A stretch of 64,000 nucleotides of DNA from Novosphingobium panipatense (GTDB lineage: Bacteria > Pseudomonadota > Alphaproteobacteria > Sphingomonadales > Sphingomonadaceae): the NCBI RefSeq assembly GCF_002149965.1, contig NZ_MSQB01000028.1, forward strand, positions 11,613-75,612, read 5' to 3'. A model generated the notes under the pieces. It was not told the DNA's origin. It made no database searches and saw only the letters and a list, made by a program, of their open reading frames with translations. Positions 23,933 to 38,139 of the stretch are shown piece by piece (position 1 is the stretch's first letter; each line of letters opens with the position of its first letter). The position numbers and the translations under genes are program-made.

Positions 23933-25990
23933 TTACCCGCCGCGCAGCAATTGCACGCCCCAGTCGCGCTCGAACAGATAGAGCAGCAGCCGCGCGGCAT
24001 CTCCGCGCGGTCCGGCCAGCCCGCCGTCGCGTTCGATCAGCAGGCGGGCATCGTCATGGGCGAGCGGCAGCAGCTTGGTGATCTGCTCCAGGCTGGCGAT
24101 ACGGAACGGCGTGTCGCCCGATTGCCGGGTGCCGAGCAGTTCGCCCCCGCCGCGCAGTTGCAGATCCTCTTCCGCCAGACGGAAGCCATCCTGCGTTTCC
24201 CGCATGAGGGCAAGGCGCTGGCGGGCGGTTTCGCTGAGTTGCTGGCCCCGCAGCAGGAGGCAGGTGGATTTCTCGCTGCCACGCCCCACGCGCCCGCGCA
24301 GCTGGTGAAGCTGGGCGAGGCCGAAGCGCTCGGCCTGTTCGATCACCATCAGCGTGGCATTGGGAACGTCCACCCCGACCTCGATCACCGTGGTCGCCAC
24401 TAGCACCGAGGCCTCGCCACTGGCGAAGCGCTCCATCCCGGCATCCTTGGCATCGGGCTTCAACTGGCCGTGGACCAGCACGACGGTATCGCCGAACCGC
24501 TCCTTCAGCGTAGCATAGCGCGCCTCGGCTGCGGCCAGGTCGTCGTTTTCGCTTTCGCTGACCATCGGGCAGACCCAGTAGGCCTGCTGCCCCGTCTCGA
24601 TATGCCGGGCGATGGCGCCGACCACGTCGCCCATCCGCTCCACCGAGACGACGCGGGTGTCGATCGCCTGTCTTCCCGGCGGCAGTTCGTCCAGCTTGGA
24701 GACTTCCATCTCGCCGTACTGGGCCAGAGTCAGGGTGCGCGGGATCGGCGTTGCCGTCATCGCCAGGGTGTGCGGGGTGCGCCGTCCCTTGCGGGCCAGC
24801 ATAAGCCGCTGCCCGACGCCGAAGCGGTGCTGCTCGTCGATCACCACGAGCGCGAGATTGCGATAGGATACTGAGTCCTGAAAGATCGCATGGGTGCCGA
24901 CGACGATATCTATGGAGCCGTCCACCAGCCCCATCAGGATCGCCTCGCGCGCCTTGCCCTTGTCGCGCCCGGTCAGCAGCGCGATCTCCACGCCGGTGCC
25001 CGCCAGCATCCGCGCCAGAGTTTCATGATGCTGGCGCGCGAGAATTTCCGTCGGCGCCAGCATGGCGGCCTGCGCTCCGGCCTCCACCGCGATCAGCATG
25101 GCGTTGAGCGCCACAACGGTCTTGCCCGCGCCGACATCGCCCTGAAGCAGCCGCAGCATCGGTGCCTGCTGCGCCACGTCGCCCTCGATCTCGCGGATCG
25201 AGCGCGCCTGGGCGCCGGTCAGGGCGAAAGGCAGCTTCAGCTTCGCCCGCAGCGATCCATCGCCTTGCAGCGGCGTGCCGGACTGCTTGCGGTTGCTTTC
25301 GCGCACCAGCATCAGCGCCAGGGCATTGGCGAAAAGTTCGTCGTAGGCCAGCCGGTCGCGTGCCTGGGCGTGGACGCCGCGATGGACCTCGCGCACCGCC
25401 TCGTTCCAGGCCGGCCATTTCATCTTGTCGTAGAGACCGGTCTCGATCCACTCGGGCAGCTCCGGCAAGGCTTTCAGCGCCTGCTGGACAAGGCCCGCCA
25501 CGCGCCCCTGTGTGAGCCCCTCCGAGAGGGGATAGACAGCCTCGCAGAGCTGACCGACCGGGGCGGCGCTGCTTTCCGAGACATGTTCGGGATGCACCAT
25601 CTGGAGCATCTGGCCGTACTGGTCCAGCCGCCCCGCAACCCATCGCGTCTCGCCCACGGGAAGCTGTTTCTTCGCCGTATAGGACGCGCGGCCGAAGTAA
25701 GTGACCGTCAGGATATTGCCCGCGTCGTCCTCGGCGATCACGCGAAACGGCCCCCGCCCCGAGCGAGAGCGGTGTTCGCGCACGGTGAGCTTGACGATCA
25801 CGTTCTCGCCCACGCTGGCATCGTCGAGATCGGTGACGGCGCGCCGCTCCACGAAGCGGTCGGGCAAGTGGTAGAGCAAGTCGCGGATGCGGGTGAGGCC
25901 GAGCTTTTCCAGCGGCCGCTTGAGCTTCGGTCCCACGCCTTCGAGGGAATCGGTCTCGGTGAACAGGCAATTCAGTGCTTCAGGCCGCAT
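23933..25990 (-). CDS. recG: ATP-dependent DNA helicase RecG
   Basis: Branch-migration helicase that reverses stalled replication forks and processes Holliday junctions. The product is 685 aa. The N-terminal wedge/OB domain starts with a helix-hairpin-helix-like LEGVGPKLKRPLEKLGL. The helicase core has Walker A GDVGAGKTVVAL, the VIDEQHRFG Walker B, TATPIPRTL, and the C-terminal QLRGRVGRG motif. I chose the ATG at 25990; the frame continues upstream into the divergent host-attachment gene region. It is divergent from that gene with about 110 bp between starts. Confidence 0.97.
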   Translation of the reverse strand: MRPEALNCLFTETDSLEGVGPKLKRPLEKLGLTRIRDLLYHLPDRFVERRAVTDLDDASVGENVIVKLTVREHRSRSGRGPFRVIAEDDAGNILTVTYFGRASYTAKKQLPVGETRWVAGRLDQYGQMLQMVHPEHVSESSAAPVGQLCEAVYPLSEGLTQGRVAGLVQQALKALPELPEWIETGLYDKMKWPAWNEAVREVHRGVHAQARDRLAYDELFANALALMLVRESNRKQSGTPLQGDGSLRAKLKLPFALTGAQARSIREIEGDVAQQAPMLRLLQGDVGAGKTVVALNAMLIAVEAGAQAAMLAPTEILARQHHETLARMLAGTGVEIALLTGRDKGKAREAILMGLVDGSIDIVVGTHAIFQDSVSYRNLALVVIDEQHRFGVGQRLMLARKGRRTPHTLAMTATPIPRTLTLAQYGEMEVSKLDELPPGRQAIDTRVVSVERMGDVVGAIARHIETGQQAYWVCPMVSESENDDLAAAEARYATLKERFGDTVVLVHGQLKPDAKDAGMERFASGEASVLVATTVIEVGVDVPNATLMVIEQAERFGLAQLHQLRGRVGRGSEKSTCLLLRGQQLSETARQRLALMRETQDGFRLAEEDLQLRGGGELLGTRQSGDTPFRIASLEQITKLLPLAHDDARLLIERDGGLAGPRGDAARLLLYLFERDWGVQLLRGG

Positions 25991-26099
25991 AGTCAGCCTC
26001 TTAGCGTGAGTGACACTCATTTCACCAGACTTGCCGGGAACGGATTTGCGGACAGCCACGTTGGCTTCAGTGTTCCCCACCCCAGCACAGGAGAAATGC

Positions 26100-26525
26100 A
26101 TGCTTCTTCCGCACGGAACCGTGTTCGCGATCGTCGACGGTGAAAACTTCGAACTCTATCGCAACGCGGGTCGCGAAGCCGCCCCCAAGCTCACCGCGCT
26201 GGACACGCCCGATCTTGAGGCGACCAACTTCAGCGCAGGCTTCCGCCGCCGCGACGATGCGGTTTCCCGCCATCAGGCCCGTACCGGCGACGGCAGCAAC
26301 GATTCGCTGGACGAAAGCGCCCATGCCGCCGCCGTCGCGGGCTGGTTGAATCAGCAGGTGCTCGACCGGGAGATCGATCAGCTGGTCATCGTCGCCGATC
26401 CCCGCTCCCTGGGCGAGATGCGCCGTCACTATCACAAGGAACTGAAGAGCGCCCTGCTGACCGAAGTGCCCAAGACGATGACCGGGCGCCGCAGCGAGGA
26501 GATCATCAAGGTGTTCCAGAGGTAA
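26100..26525 (+). CDS. Host attachment family protein
   Basis: A 141-aa protein matching the family annotated as required for attachment to host cells (PF10116 type), first noted in plant-associated Rhizobiales. It has the N-terminal GTVFAIVDGENFELYRN strand, HAAAVAGWLNQQV, the LVIVADPRSLGEMRRHYH block, and the tail LTEVPKTMTGR. The fold resembles eRF1/baeRF-type domains, so an RNA- or ribosome-related role is equally possible; the attachment label is weakly grounded. The start is supported by AGGAG nine bases upstream. A compound hairpin element begins immediately after the stop codon. Confidence 0.85.
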   Translation: MLLPHGTVFAIVDGENFELYRNAGREAAPKLTALDTPDLEATNFSAGFRRRDDAVSRHQARTGDGSNDSLDESAHAAAVAGWLNQQVLDREIDQLVIVADPRSLGEMRRHYHKELKSALLTEVPKTMTGRRSEEIIKVFQR

Positions 26526-26678
26526 GAGTCTGTTTGAAAATTCGCGAAATGCGAATTTTGCGGCACCGGCCCTCTCCCCCACCCTACCACCCGCAGGATA
26601 CTACCGTTGGGTGGTAGGGTGGGGGAGAGGGCCGGTGCCGCACAAAAATGCCCCTCCGGGCATTTTTCAAACGGCCTC
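26526..26678. mobile_element. MITE-like compound hairpin element
   Basis: A 153-bp element with imperfect terminal inverted repeats (26526-26540 and 26664-26678, sharing GTTTGAAAA). Inside is a perfect 32-bp inverted repeat (26561-26592 with 26609-26640) around a 16-base loop, flanked by two further small hairpins (AAAATTCGC/GCGAATTTT and AAAAATGCCC/GGGCATTTTT). There is no coding capacity. The form fits a non-autonomous miniature element, although I see no target-site duplication. It could also terminate transcription of the preceding gene. Confidence 0.65.
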
Positions 26679-26733
26679 AGCCCAAAAACGCCAAAACTTG
26701 CTCATGACCGCGCCGCGCTGTAACGGCGCGGTC

Positions 26734-27015
26734 ATGACCGAACTCACTCAACAGAGGCAGGCGCGGCTCGCCCGCCTGAAGTTCCGCGCCTGGCATCGCG
26801 GCACGCGTGAGGCCGACTACATGATCGGCTGCTTCTTCGACAAGTTCCACGCCCAGTGGTCCGAAGCCGAAATCGACCTTTTCGAGACGATGATCGAGGA
26901 AGAGGATGTCGATATCATGGCCTGGGCGCTCGGCACCCAGAGCATCCCCGAGACCTATCGCGGCCCCCTTCTGGACCGCATGATGAAGCTCGATTACGTC
27001 GATATCCCGCGCTGA
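26734..27015 (+). CDS. sdhE: FAD assembly factor SdhE
   Basis: A 93-aa cytoplasmic protein of the SdhE/Sdh5 (DUF339) family that promotes covalent FAD attachment to the succinate dehydrogenase flavoprotein. The conserved RGTREADYMIGCFF segment is present near residues 21-34 (family motif RGxxE, with RGTRE here), and the acidic helix LFETMIEEEDVDIMAWALG follows. I chose the ATG at 26734 because the family starts a few residues before the first helix; an ATG at 26704 is the alternative. It precedes mfd by about 100 bp in the same direction. Confidence 0.92.
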   Translation: MTELTQQRQARLARLKFRAWHRGTREADYMIGCFFDKFHAQWSEAEIDLFETMIEEEDVDIMAWALGTQSIPETYRGPLLDRMMKLDYVDIPR

Positions 27016-27079
27016 TGCGTCGACCTTTCGACAAGCCGGAAATCCGGTAGGCGCGGTGGATGACCCGATCTTTCAAACC

Positions 27080-27103
27080 CGCTCAGCCTGAGCTTGTCGA
27101 AGG
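27080..27103. repeat. Short dispersed repeat, same family as in the E2 linker
   Basis: CGCTCAGCCTGAGCTTGTCG with a following AAGG, the complement-type form of the 18673 copy. It ends 15 bases before the mfd start codon and includes the small palindrome CTCAGCCTGAG. Related partial sequence (CTTTCGACAAGCC) lies near 27024. Confidence 0.7.
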
Positions 27104-27118
27104 CCCCGCAAGGCACGC

Positions 27119-30589
<3,471 letters not shown>

Positions 30590-30607
30590 CATTGCGCCAA
30601 TCTGCAC

Positions 30608-30697
30608 CGTCATCCTGAACTTGTTTCAGGATCCATTTCTGACCATCAACGGCCGCTTGATCGACGAGATGGATCATGAAACGAGTTCAGGATGACG
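30608..30697. repeat. Long imperfect inverted repeat between mfd and a sensor kinase
   Basis: Two 29-base arms (30608-30636 and 30669-30697) match with two mismatches, around a 32-base loop. The arms begin CGTCATCCTGAACTTGTTTC. It is a different family from the CGTCGTCCCGGA repeats. It sits between convergent genes and may act as a terminator for both. Confidence 0.8.
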
Positions 30698-30722
30698 AGC
30701 GCGATTGGGACCCTTCCCCGCC

Positions 30723-32015
30723 CTACATCAACGGCACCCTGATCCGCGCGATCAGCCCGCCGCAGGGCGAAGTCGCAAAGGAAAGCTGTCCCCCGAAGCG
30801 CATCATCAGCCGGTGCGCGGTGGGAATGCCAAGGCCAAAGCCGGGCGTATCGCGGGTGCGCGCCTCATCCAGGCGGAAGAACGGCGTCAGCACGTCCTCG
30901 AAATGGCTGGGCGGGATGCCCGGCCCGGTATCCTCGACGTCGATGAACCAGTCCGCCCCTTCCCGCCGGACGGCGACTTCGGCGCGGCCGCCGAAGCGGA
31001 TGGCGTTCTCGACCAGTGCGCCGGTCGCCAGGGCCAGCGGCTCAGGAAAGCTCTCGACCACGGCCTTTCCGGCCCCCGTCAGTCGCGCACGATCCTCATA
31101 GGGGGCGATGACACCGGCTACGAGTTCACCGAGATCCACCTTCTCGGCTTCGGAGGAAAGGTGCTGGGCGCGCAGATAGCCCTGCAGCGACGCGAGCAGC
31201 CCTTCCATTTCGTCGATGCTGGATTGCATGATCTCCGATATCTCGGGATCGTCGATCAGGTCCGTGGCGATCTGCTGGCGCGACAGCGGCGTACGCAGAT
31301 CGTGGCTGATCGCCTCGAACGATCGCGCCTGATCCTCCAGCAGCCGGGCAATGCGCTCCTGCATGACGTTCATCGAATGGGCGAGGTTGCGCAGATCCTC
31401 CGGCCCGCTCTCGCGGATCTCGACCTGCTGGCCATGGCCGATGGCGTCGGCGGCCTGTGTCAGGCGCCTGAGGGGATTGGTGAGCAGGCGCAGCAGGACC
31501 AGCCCGATGGCGATGCAGGCCAGCGCCGTACAAAGCATGAGGACGCTGGCGCGCAAGGCGATCGGCCACATCGAGGTTATGTCGCGCGAACGGAAATTCA
31601 GCCACTTGCCGTCGGCCAGTCGCACCGAACCGACGAGATCGCTCTTGCCGCCCGAGGCATCCCTGGTGGCAAGGTTGAGCGGGCGCGTGGCGAGCGAAGG
31701 CTCCCACTCGATCACCTGCCCCGCGATGCGGCGCAGCGATTCGGAATCCATCATGCCGCGCACGGCCGGTTCCGGCGAGAATTCCGCCTTGAGATGGCCC
31801 GTCGTCATGATCGGCGCGGCCAGATTGGGCTGGAGCGCGTGGATCCGATCGCTGACGACGATCAGTTCCGCGATTCGCCGCGCATGGTCGGCGCGAATCG
31901 TCTGCCGGTCGATCGACTGGTAGAAAAGCAGGCTGCCGATCAGCTGCGCCACGCAAAGTGCGAGAAAGACGACGGCAGCCAGAACTGCCAGACGCGGGAT
32001 GCTGATTCGGGCCAC
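30723..32015 (-). CDS. Two-component sensor histidine kinase (EnvZ-like)
   Basis: A 430-aa inner-membrane kinase: TM1 about residues 8-31, a periplasmic sensor of about 120 residues, TM2 about 151-178, HAMP about 178-230, dimerisation helix with phospho-acceptor His238 in FEAISHDLRTPLS, and an ATPase domain (VENAIRFG, DTGPGIPPSH, PGFGLGIPTAHRL). I chose the GTG at 32015 because GAGAGG lies four bases upstream; an upstream start at 32102 would add 29 poorly conserved residues. It is an orphan here: no response regulator gene is adjacent within the window. The signal is unknown. Confidence 0.9.
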   Translation of the reverse strand: MARISIPRLAVLAAVVFLALCVAQLIGSLLFYQSIDRQTIRADHARRIAELIVVSDRIHALQPNLAAPIMTTGHLKAEFSPEPAVRGMMDSESLRRIAGQVIEWEPSLATRPLNLATRDASGGKSDLVGSVRLADGKWLNFRSRDITSMWPIALRASVLMLCTALACIAIGLVLLRLLTNPLRRLTQAADAIGHGQQVEIRESGPEDLRNLAHSMNVMQERIARLLEDQARSFEAISHDLRTPLSRQQIATDLIDDPEISEIMQSSIDEMEGLLASLQGYLRAQHLSSEAEKVDLGELVAGVIAPYEDRARLTGAGKAVVESFPEPLALATGALVENAIRFGGRAEVAVRREGADWFIDVEDTGPGIPPSHFEDVLTPFFRLDEARTRDTPGFGLGIPTAHRLMMRFGGQLSFATSPCGGLIARIRVPLM

Positions 32016-32173
32016 GTTTCCTCTCGCCGGATGCCCGATTGTTCTGTGCGATATGCCGGGGCGTCCTGAATGAGCGCTCTCACCGGATGAGGCGTTCGTC
32101 AATGCGCTGTCTGATCGGGAAACATTTTGACACTTGCGGAGTGTGTCAGGGCTCTCGCATCTAATGCGGAGCT

Positions 32174-32204
32174 ACTTTCCCCTTCCGTTTTGGAAGGAAG
32201 AAAG
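32174..32204 (-). terminator. Possible terminator after tRNA-Asn
   Basis: Imperfect inverted repeat (ACTTTCCCCTTCC with GGAAGGAAGAAAGT) immediately 3' of the tRNA. The T-tract is poor, so it may instead be an RNA-processing stem. Confidence 0.35.
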
Positions 32205-32279
32205 TGGCTCCCCGAGTAGGATTCGAACCTACGGCCATTCGATTAACAGTCGAATGCTCTACCGCTGAGCTATCGGGGA
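32205..32279 (-). tRNA. tRNA-Asn (GTT)
   Basis: 75 nt with encoded CCA. The acceptor TCCCCGA pairs with TCGGGGA, the anticodon stem TTCGA/TCGAA encloses CTGTTAA with anticodon GTT, and the T-arm is GTAGG TTCGAAT CCTAC. Confidence 0.98.
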
Positions 32280-32317
32280 GCAGCCTGTCAGTGTTTCCAC
32301 CGCCGGGCAGGAGTGCG

Positions 32318-32346
32318 CCTATAAAAGGGGTCCTCAGGGTTGGCAA
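32318..32346 (-). promoter_or_regulatory. Promoter of tRNA-Asn
   Basis: Minus-strand TTGCCA (32346-32341), 17-base spacer, TATAGG (32323-32318), followed by GCGCACTCCTGCCC. It shares its -10 and initial region with the tRNA-Pro promoter. A TTTTCCACAGGG motif lies about 30 bases further upstream. Confidence 0.7.
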
Positions 32347-32412
32347 GCACTCTGTCATGAAAATGATGCAAAAACTTTTCCACAGGGTGGAGCCCTTGCC
32401 CGGCGCTTTTTC

Positions 32413-33222
32413 TCAAACCTGGAACTGCTCCGCGAAGATGCGCTCTTCCAGGGTGAAGCCCGGATCGAACAGCAGCGTCAGCTCCTTCTCGGCATTGGCG
32501 ATGATGCGCACGGTCTTCACGTCACGAACTTCCTTCTGGTCGGCCACGGCGGCGACCGGGCGCTTGCCGGGCTCCCGGATGCGGAATTCGACCTCCGCGC
32601 TTTCGGGCAGGATAGCCCCCTTCCAGCGGCGCGGCCGGAACGGGCTGAGCGGGGTCAGCGCCAGCATGCGCGACCCGAGTGGCAGGATCGGACCATTGGC
32701 CGAGAGGTTATAGGCCGTGGAGCCGACCGGCGTGGCGACCAGCACGCCGTCTCCCACCAGTTCCTCCATCCGCACTTTGCCGTTGATCGTCACTTCCAGC
32801 TTGGCGGTCTGGCGCGTTTCGCGCAGCAGCGAGACTTCATTGATGGCGTAGTAGACGAAGCTGCGCCCGTCATGACTGGTAGCGTGCATCTGGAGCGGGC
32901 GCACCGGCACCGGATGGGCCTCGGCGATGCGCTCGGCGATCGGCACCCCGTCATGCGGCCCGTTCATCAGGAAGCCCACGGTGCCCAGGTTCATGCCGTA
33001 GACCGGCTTGATCCGATCGCGGTCCAGCATCTCGTGCAGGACATGCAGCAGGAACCCGTCACCGCCGACCACCACGATCACGTCGGCTAGTTCGGGATCG
33101 ACCCAGTCATGGGCGGCGCGCAGTTCGGCCGCGCCGCACTGCGCCTTGGCGCTGTCGGATACGATGAGGCCCAACCTCGGGAGGCCCAACCTCGGCTCGT
33201 CAGGCTTGGGCTCTTTAGTCAT
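32413..33222 (-). CDS. nadK: NAD kinase
   Basis: Phosphorylates NAD to NADP. The product is 269 aa. It has the glycine-rich catalytic motif VVVGGDGFLLHVLHEML, the NE-short motif YYAINEVSLLR, and DGVLVATPVGSTAYNLSANG. The preferred ATG at 33222 is preceded by GGGGA; an in-frame TTG lies at 33237. The N-terminus contains a perfect 15-bp tandem duplication (33166-33195) encoding PRLGL twice. It is divergent from the EAL-domain gene. Confidence 0.96.
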   Translation of the reverse strand: MTKEPKPDEPRLGLPRLGLIVSDSAKAQCGAAELRAAHDWVDPELADVIVVVGGDGFLLHVLHEMLDRDRIKPVYGMNLGTVGFLMNGPHDGVPIAERIAEAHPVPVRPLQMHATSHDGRSFVYYAINEVSLLRETRQTAKLEVTINGKVRMEELVGDGVLVATPVGSTAYNLSANGPILPLGSRMLALTPLSPFRPRRWKGAILPESAEVEFRIREPGKRPVAAVADQKEVRDVKTVRIIANAEKELTLLFDPGFTLEERIFAEQFQV

Positions 33223-33373
33223 TGCAATCCCCGGCAAGAAGCGGCGCCAGCGCCCGGTGGCGAACGGGACGGAAGGAAATCTCCGGTTGCCGTCTCATTT
33301 TGAAGCCCTTTTCATGCCCCGGACCTTTCGAATTTTGCATCGTTTGGCAAGGCCTTTGGCTATAGCAGGGCCG

Positions 33374-34714
33374 ATGGGCGAAAGACGCAAGAGCCTGCCG
33401 CGCGGCCATGCCCGGCGACTGGAAGACAGACTGACCGGCATTCCCGGGCTCGACGCCGTGCGCGAACGCATCGCCGGTTGGCGGAGCGATGCCGAAAGCG
33501 CGCCGCAGCAGGCCCATGTCCACGCCATGCTGCTGGCCCTGCGCCGCCTGGACACGATCAACATGGCCTACGGCGCCGAAGCCGGGGACGGCGCGCTGGA
33601 GGAAGTTGCGGGGCGGATTGCCCATTTTGCCGGAGAGGAACTCGACGGCCCCTGGCTGGTCGCCCGCGCCGGCGGCGGTTCCTTCGTGCTCGTCGCCAAC
33701 GAGGCTTGCAGCCGGGAACGCTGGCATCTCGTGGCGGACCAGCTGGCCGACGCCATTTCCCGCCCGATCGCCCTGCCCACCGGCGTCCTGCGGCTCTCGC
33801 CCCGAATCGCCCTGATCCGCGCCCTCACCGACGAGAGCGTCGATTCGATGCTGGACCGCCTCGGCCATGCCCTGGCGGACTTGCAGGAGCAGTCCGCCAC
33901 GCGCCTGGGCTGGGCGGACGGCGAAGTCACCGTGCCGGGCCGCTCCGCTGCGCAGCTCGAGGCCGACCTCCTCGGCGCCATCGACCGGGACGAGATCGAG
34001 ATCCTGTTCCAGCCCCAGTTCAGCCTCTCCGACGACGCGCTGACCGGGGCGGAAGCCCTTGCCCGCTGGAACCACCCGGTGCTCGGCCGCATCGGCGCGG
34101 GCGCCCTCTTCGCCATTGCCGAGCGCGCCGATCACATCGGTCCGCTTTCACGCCATATTGCCGCGAAGGCCATGGCGGCGGCGGGCCAATGGCCGGGCGA
34201 GCTTCGCCTTTCCATCAACGTCACCCCGGCCGACCTCGCCTTCGGCACTTACGTGCGCCAGATGCTCGACCTCGTGCGCGAGAGCGGCTTTCCGCCACGC
34301 CGCCTGACGCTGGAGATCACCGAGCAATCGCTGATCAGCGACATCAGCCAGACCGCGCAGATGATGGCGGAATTCTCCTCGCAGGGCATTCGCATCGCCC
34401 TCGACGACTTCGGCGCGGGGTTCTGCAACTTCCGTTATCTCAAGGTCCTGCCGATCCACTATCTCAAGCTGGACCGGACCATGATCGAAGGCGTCGGCAC
34501 CGACCGCCGCGACGTGGCCGTGCTGCGCGCGATCGTGGCCATGGCGCGCGCGCTCGACCTTCAGGTCATTGCCGAGGGCATAGAGGAAGAGGAGCAGCGC
34601 GAAGTCGCCGCGCGCGAGGGCTGCACCTATTATCAGGGCTTCCTGCGCGCGCAGCCGATGTCGGTGGCGATGTTCGCCAAGCTGGCGCGGGTCGGCGGCG
34701 AGAAGAGCGCATGA
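33374..34714 (+). CDS. Degenerate GGDEF / EAL-domain cyclic-di-GMP phosphodiesterase
   Basis: A 446-aa cytoplasmic protein without membrane segments. The N-terminal domain (about 30-190) is GGDEF-like but the signature is GGGSF (residues 100-104), so diguanylate cyclase activity should be lost. The C-terminal EAL domain (about 200-440) keeps the catalytic residues: Glu227 in GAEALARW, the Asn of SINVTP, Glu of LEITEQ, the Asp pair of LDDFGAG, LKLD, and Glu of IAEGIEEEE. It should therefore hydrolyse c-di-GMP, perhaps controlled by the dead GGDEF domain. I chose the ATG at 33374, preceded by AGGG; an ATG at 33314 is possible. Confidence 0.9.
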   Translation: MGERRKSLPRGHARRLEDRLTGIPGLDAVRERIAGWRSDAESAPQQAHVHAMLLALRRLDTINMAYGAEAGDGALEEVAGRIAHFAGEELDGPWLVARAGGGSFVLVANEACSRERWHLVADQLADAISRPIALPTGVLRLSPRIALIRALTDESVDSMLDRLGHALADLQEQSATRLGWADGEVTVPGRSAAQLEADLLGAIDRDEIEILFQPQFSLSDDALTGAEALARWNHPVLGRIGAGALFAIAERADHIGPLSRHIAAKAMAAAGQWPGELRLSINVTPADLAFGTYVRQMLDLVRESGFPPRRLTLEITEQSLISDISQTAQMMAEFSSQGIRIALDDFGAGFCNFRYLKVLPIHYLKLDRTMIEGVGTDRRDVAVLRAIVAMARALDLQVIAEGIEEEEQREVAAREGCTYYQGFLRAQPMSVAMFAKLARVGGEKSA

Positions 34715-34865
34715 CGTCGTCCCGGACTTGATCCGGGACCGCTGGCAGTTCTTCAGGCGCAACCTCTAGCGCCAGGCACTACTGTAAAAAGCAAAACGCG
34801 CGCCTCCGGTATTCCCGAAAGCGCGCGTTTCTCGGCCGTCGTCCCGGATCAAGTCCGGGACGACG
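34715..34865. repeat. Dispersed palindromic repeat, CGTCGTCCCGGA family, copy 3
   Basis: Starts directly after the EAL-gene stop codon with CGTCGTCCCGGACTTGATCC and ends with a self-complementary unit (34837-34865). The CAGTTCTTCAGGCGCAA core matches copy 2. The terminator at 34794-34830 lies inside it. Confidence 0.85.
34794..34830 (-). terminator. Terminator between convergent EAL gene and secA
   Basis: Arms AAACGCGCGC and GCGCGCGTTT with a 17-base loop. On the minus strand the stem is followed by TTGCTTTTT, supporting termination of secA. It may also act on the plus strand. Confidence 0.75.
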
Positions 34866-34882
34866 GCCTGTGTCACGTGCCC

Positions 34883-37621
<2,739 letters not shown>

Positions 37622-37725
37622 GGCGGAGATCCCTGTTTTTCGTGAATGCGTATATCGGATGAGCGCGCCTGCGATACGCGCAGGCACGGGAAAGGTTTCG
37701 CGAACGTGCGAATGACGCAGCGCGC

Positions 37726-38004
37726 TTATTCGCGCGCGCGGTCTATCCCGGTGAGAACCGCGGGAAACACGCGCGAAACCGGCGCTGCTGCCAGAGGCGG
37801 CGCATGACGGCGGGTATTGCGCAATCCGGGTTCGGGAAGCTGGGCAAGGGCCACCGGGGCACGCGGCGCCTTGGCGGCGACGGCGGCTTCGGTCAGCACC
37901 ACTTGCAAGCTGGACACCTGCGATGCGCGCGCGTCGGCAGGGCCGATCTGCGCGGCAAGACCCGTCAGGAGGGCCAGCAGGGTGAGTAGCAGGCGGTTTG
38001 CCAT
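37726..38004 (-). CDS. Small secreted protein of unknown function
   Basis: A 92-aa protein that begins with a clear signal peptide (MANRLLLTLLALLTGLAAQ, cleavage near ADARA). The mature part, about 66 residues, is Ala/Pro/Arg-rich with no recognisable domain or cysteine. It lies upstream of secA on the same strand (104-bp gap) and divergent from argJ. Codon use looks normal and the signal peptide is convincing, but expression is uncertain. Confidence 0.5.
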   Translation of the reverse strand: MANRLLLTLLALLTGLAAQIGPADARASQVSSLQVVLTEAAVAAKAPRAPVALAQLPEPGLRNTRRHAPPLAAAPVSRVFPAVLTGIDRARE

Positions 38005-38139
38005 GGCGGATCAGATAAGGGGCCAAGGATGAATAGTCCACAACCCATATAAGCAAGGGCCTTATAAGCAACGGCCATCTCGCTTCGTGAGCATTACGCG
38101 GGTGCTTGACCTGCCGCACCCACGCGCTACCCACCCGCC

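Noticed and set aside
32016..32102. Upstream start for the sensor kinase at 32102
   Set aside because: The GTG at 32015 has a well-placed GAGAGG site and starts at the transmembrane helix; the extra 29 residues look non-conserved.
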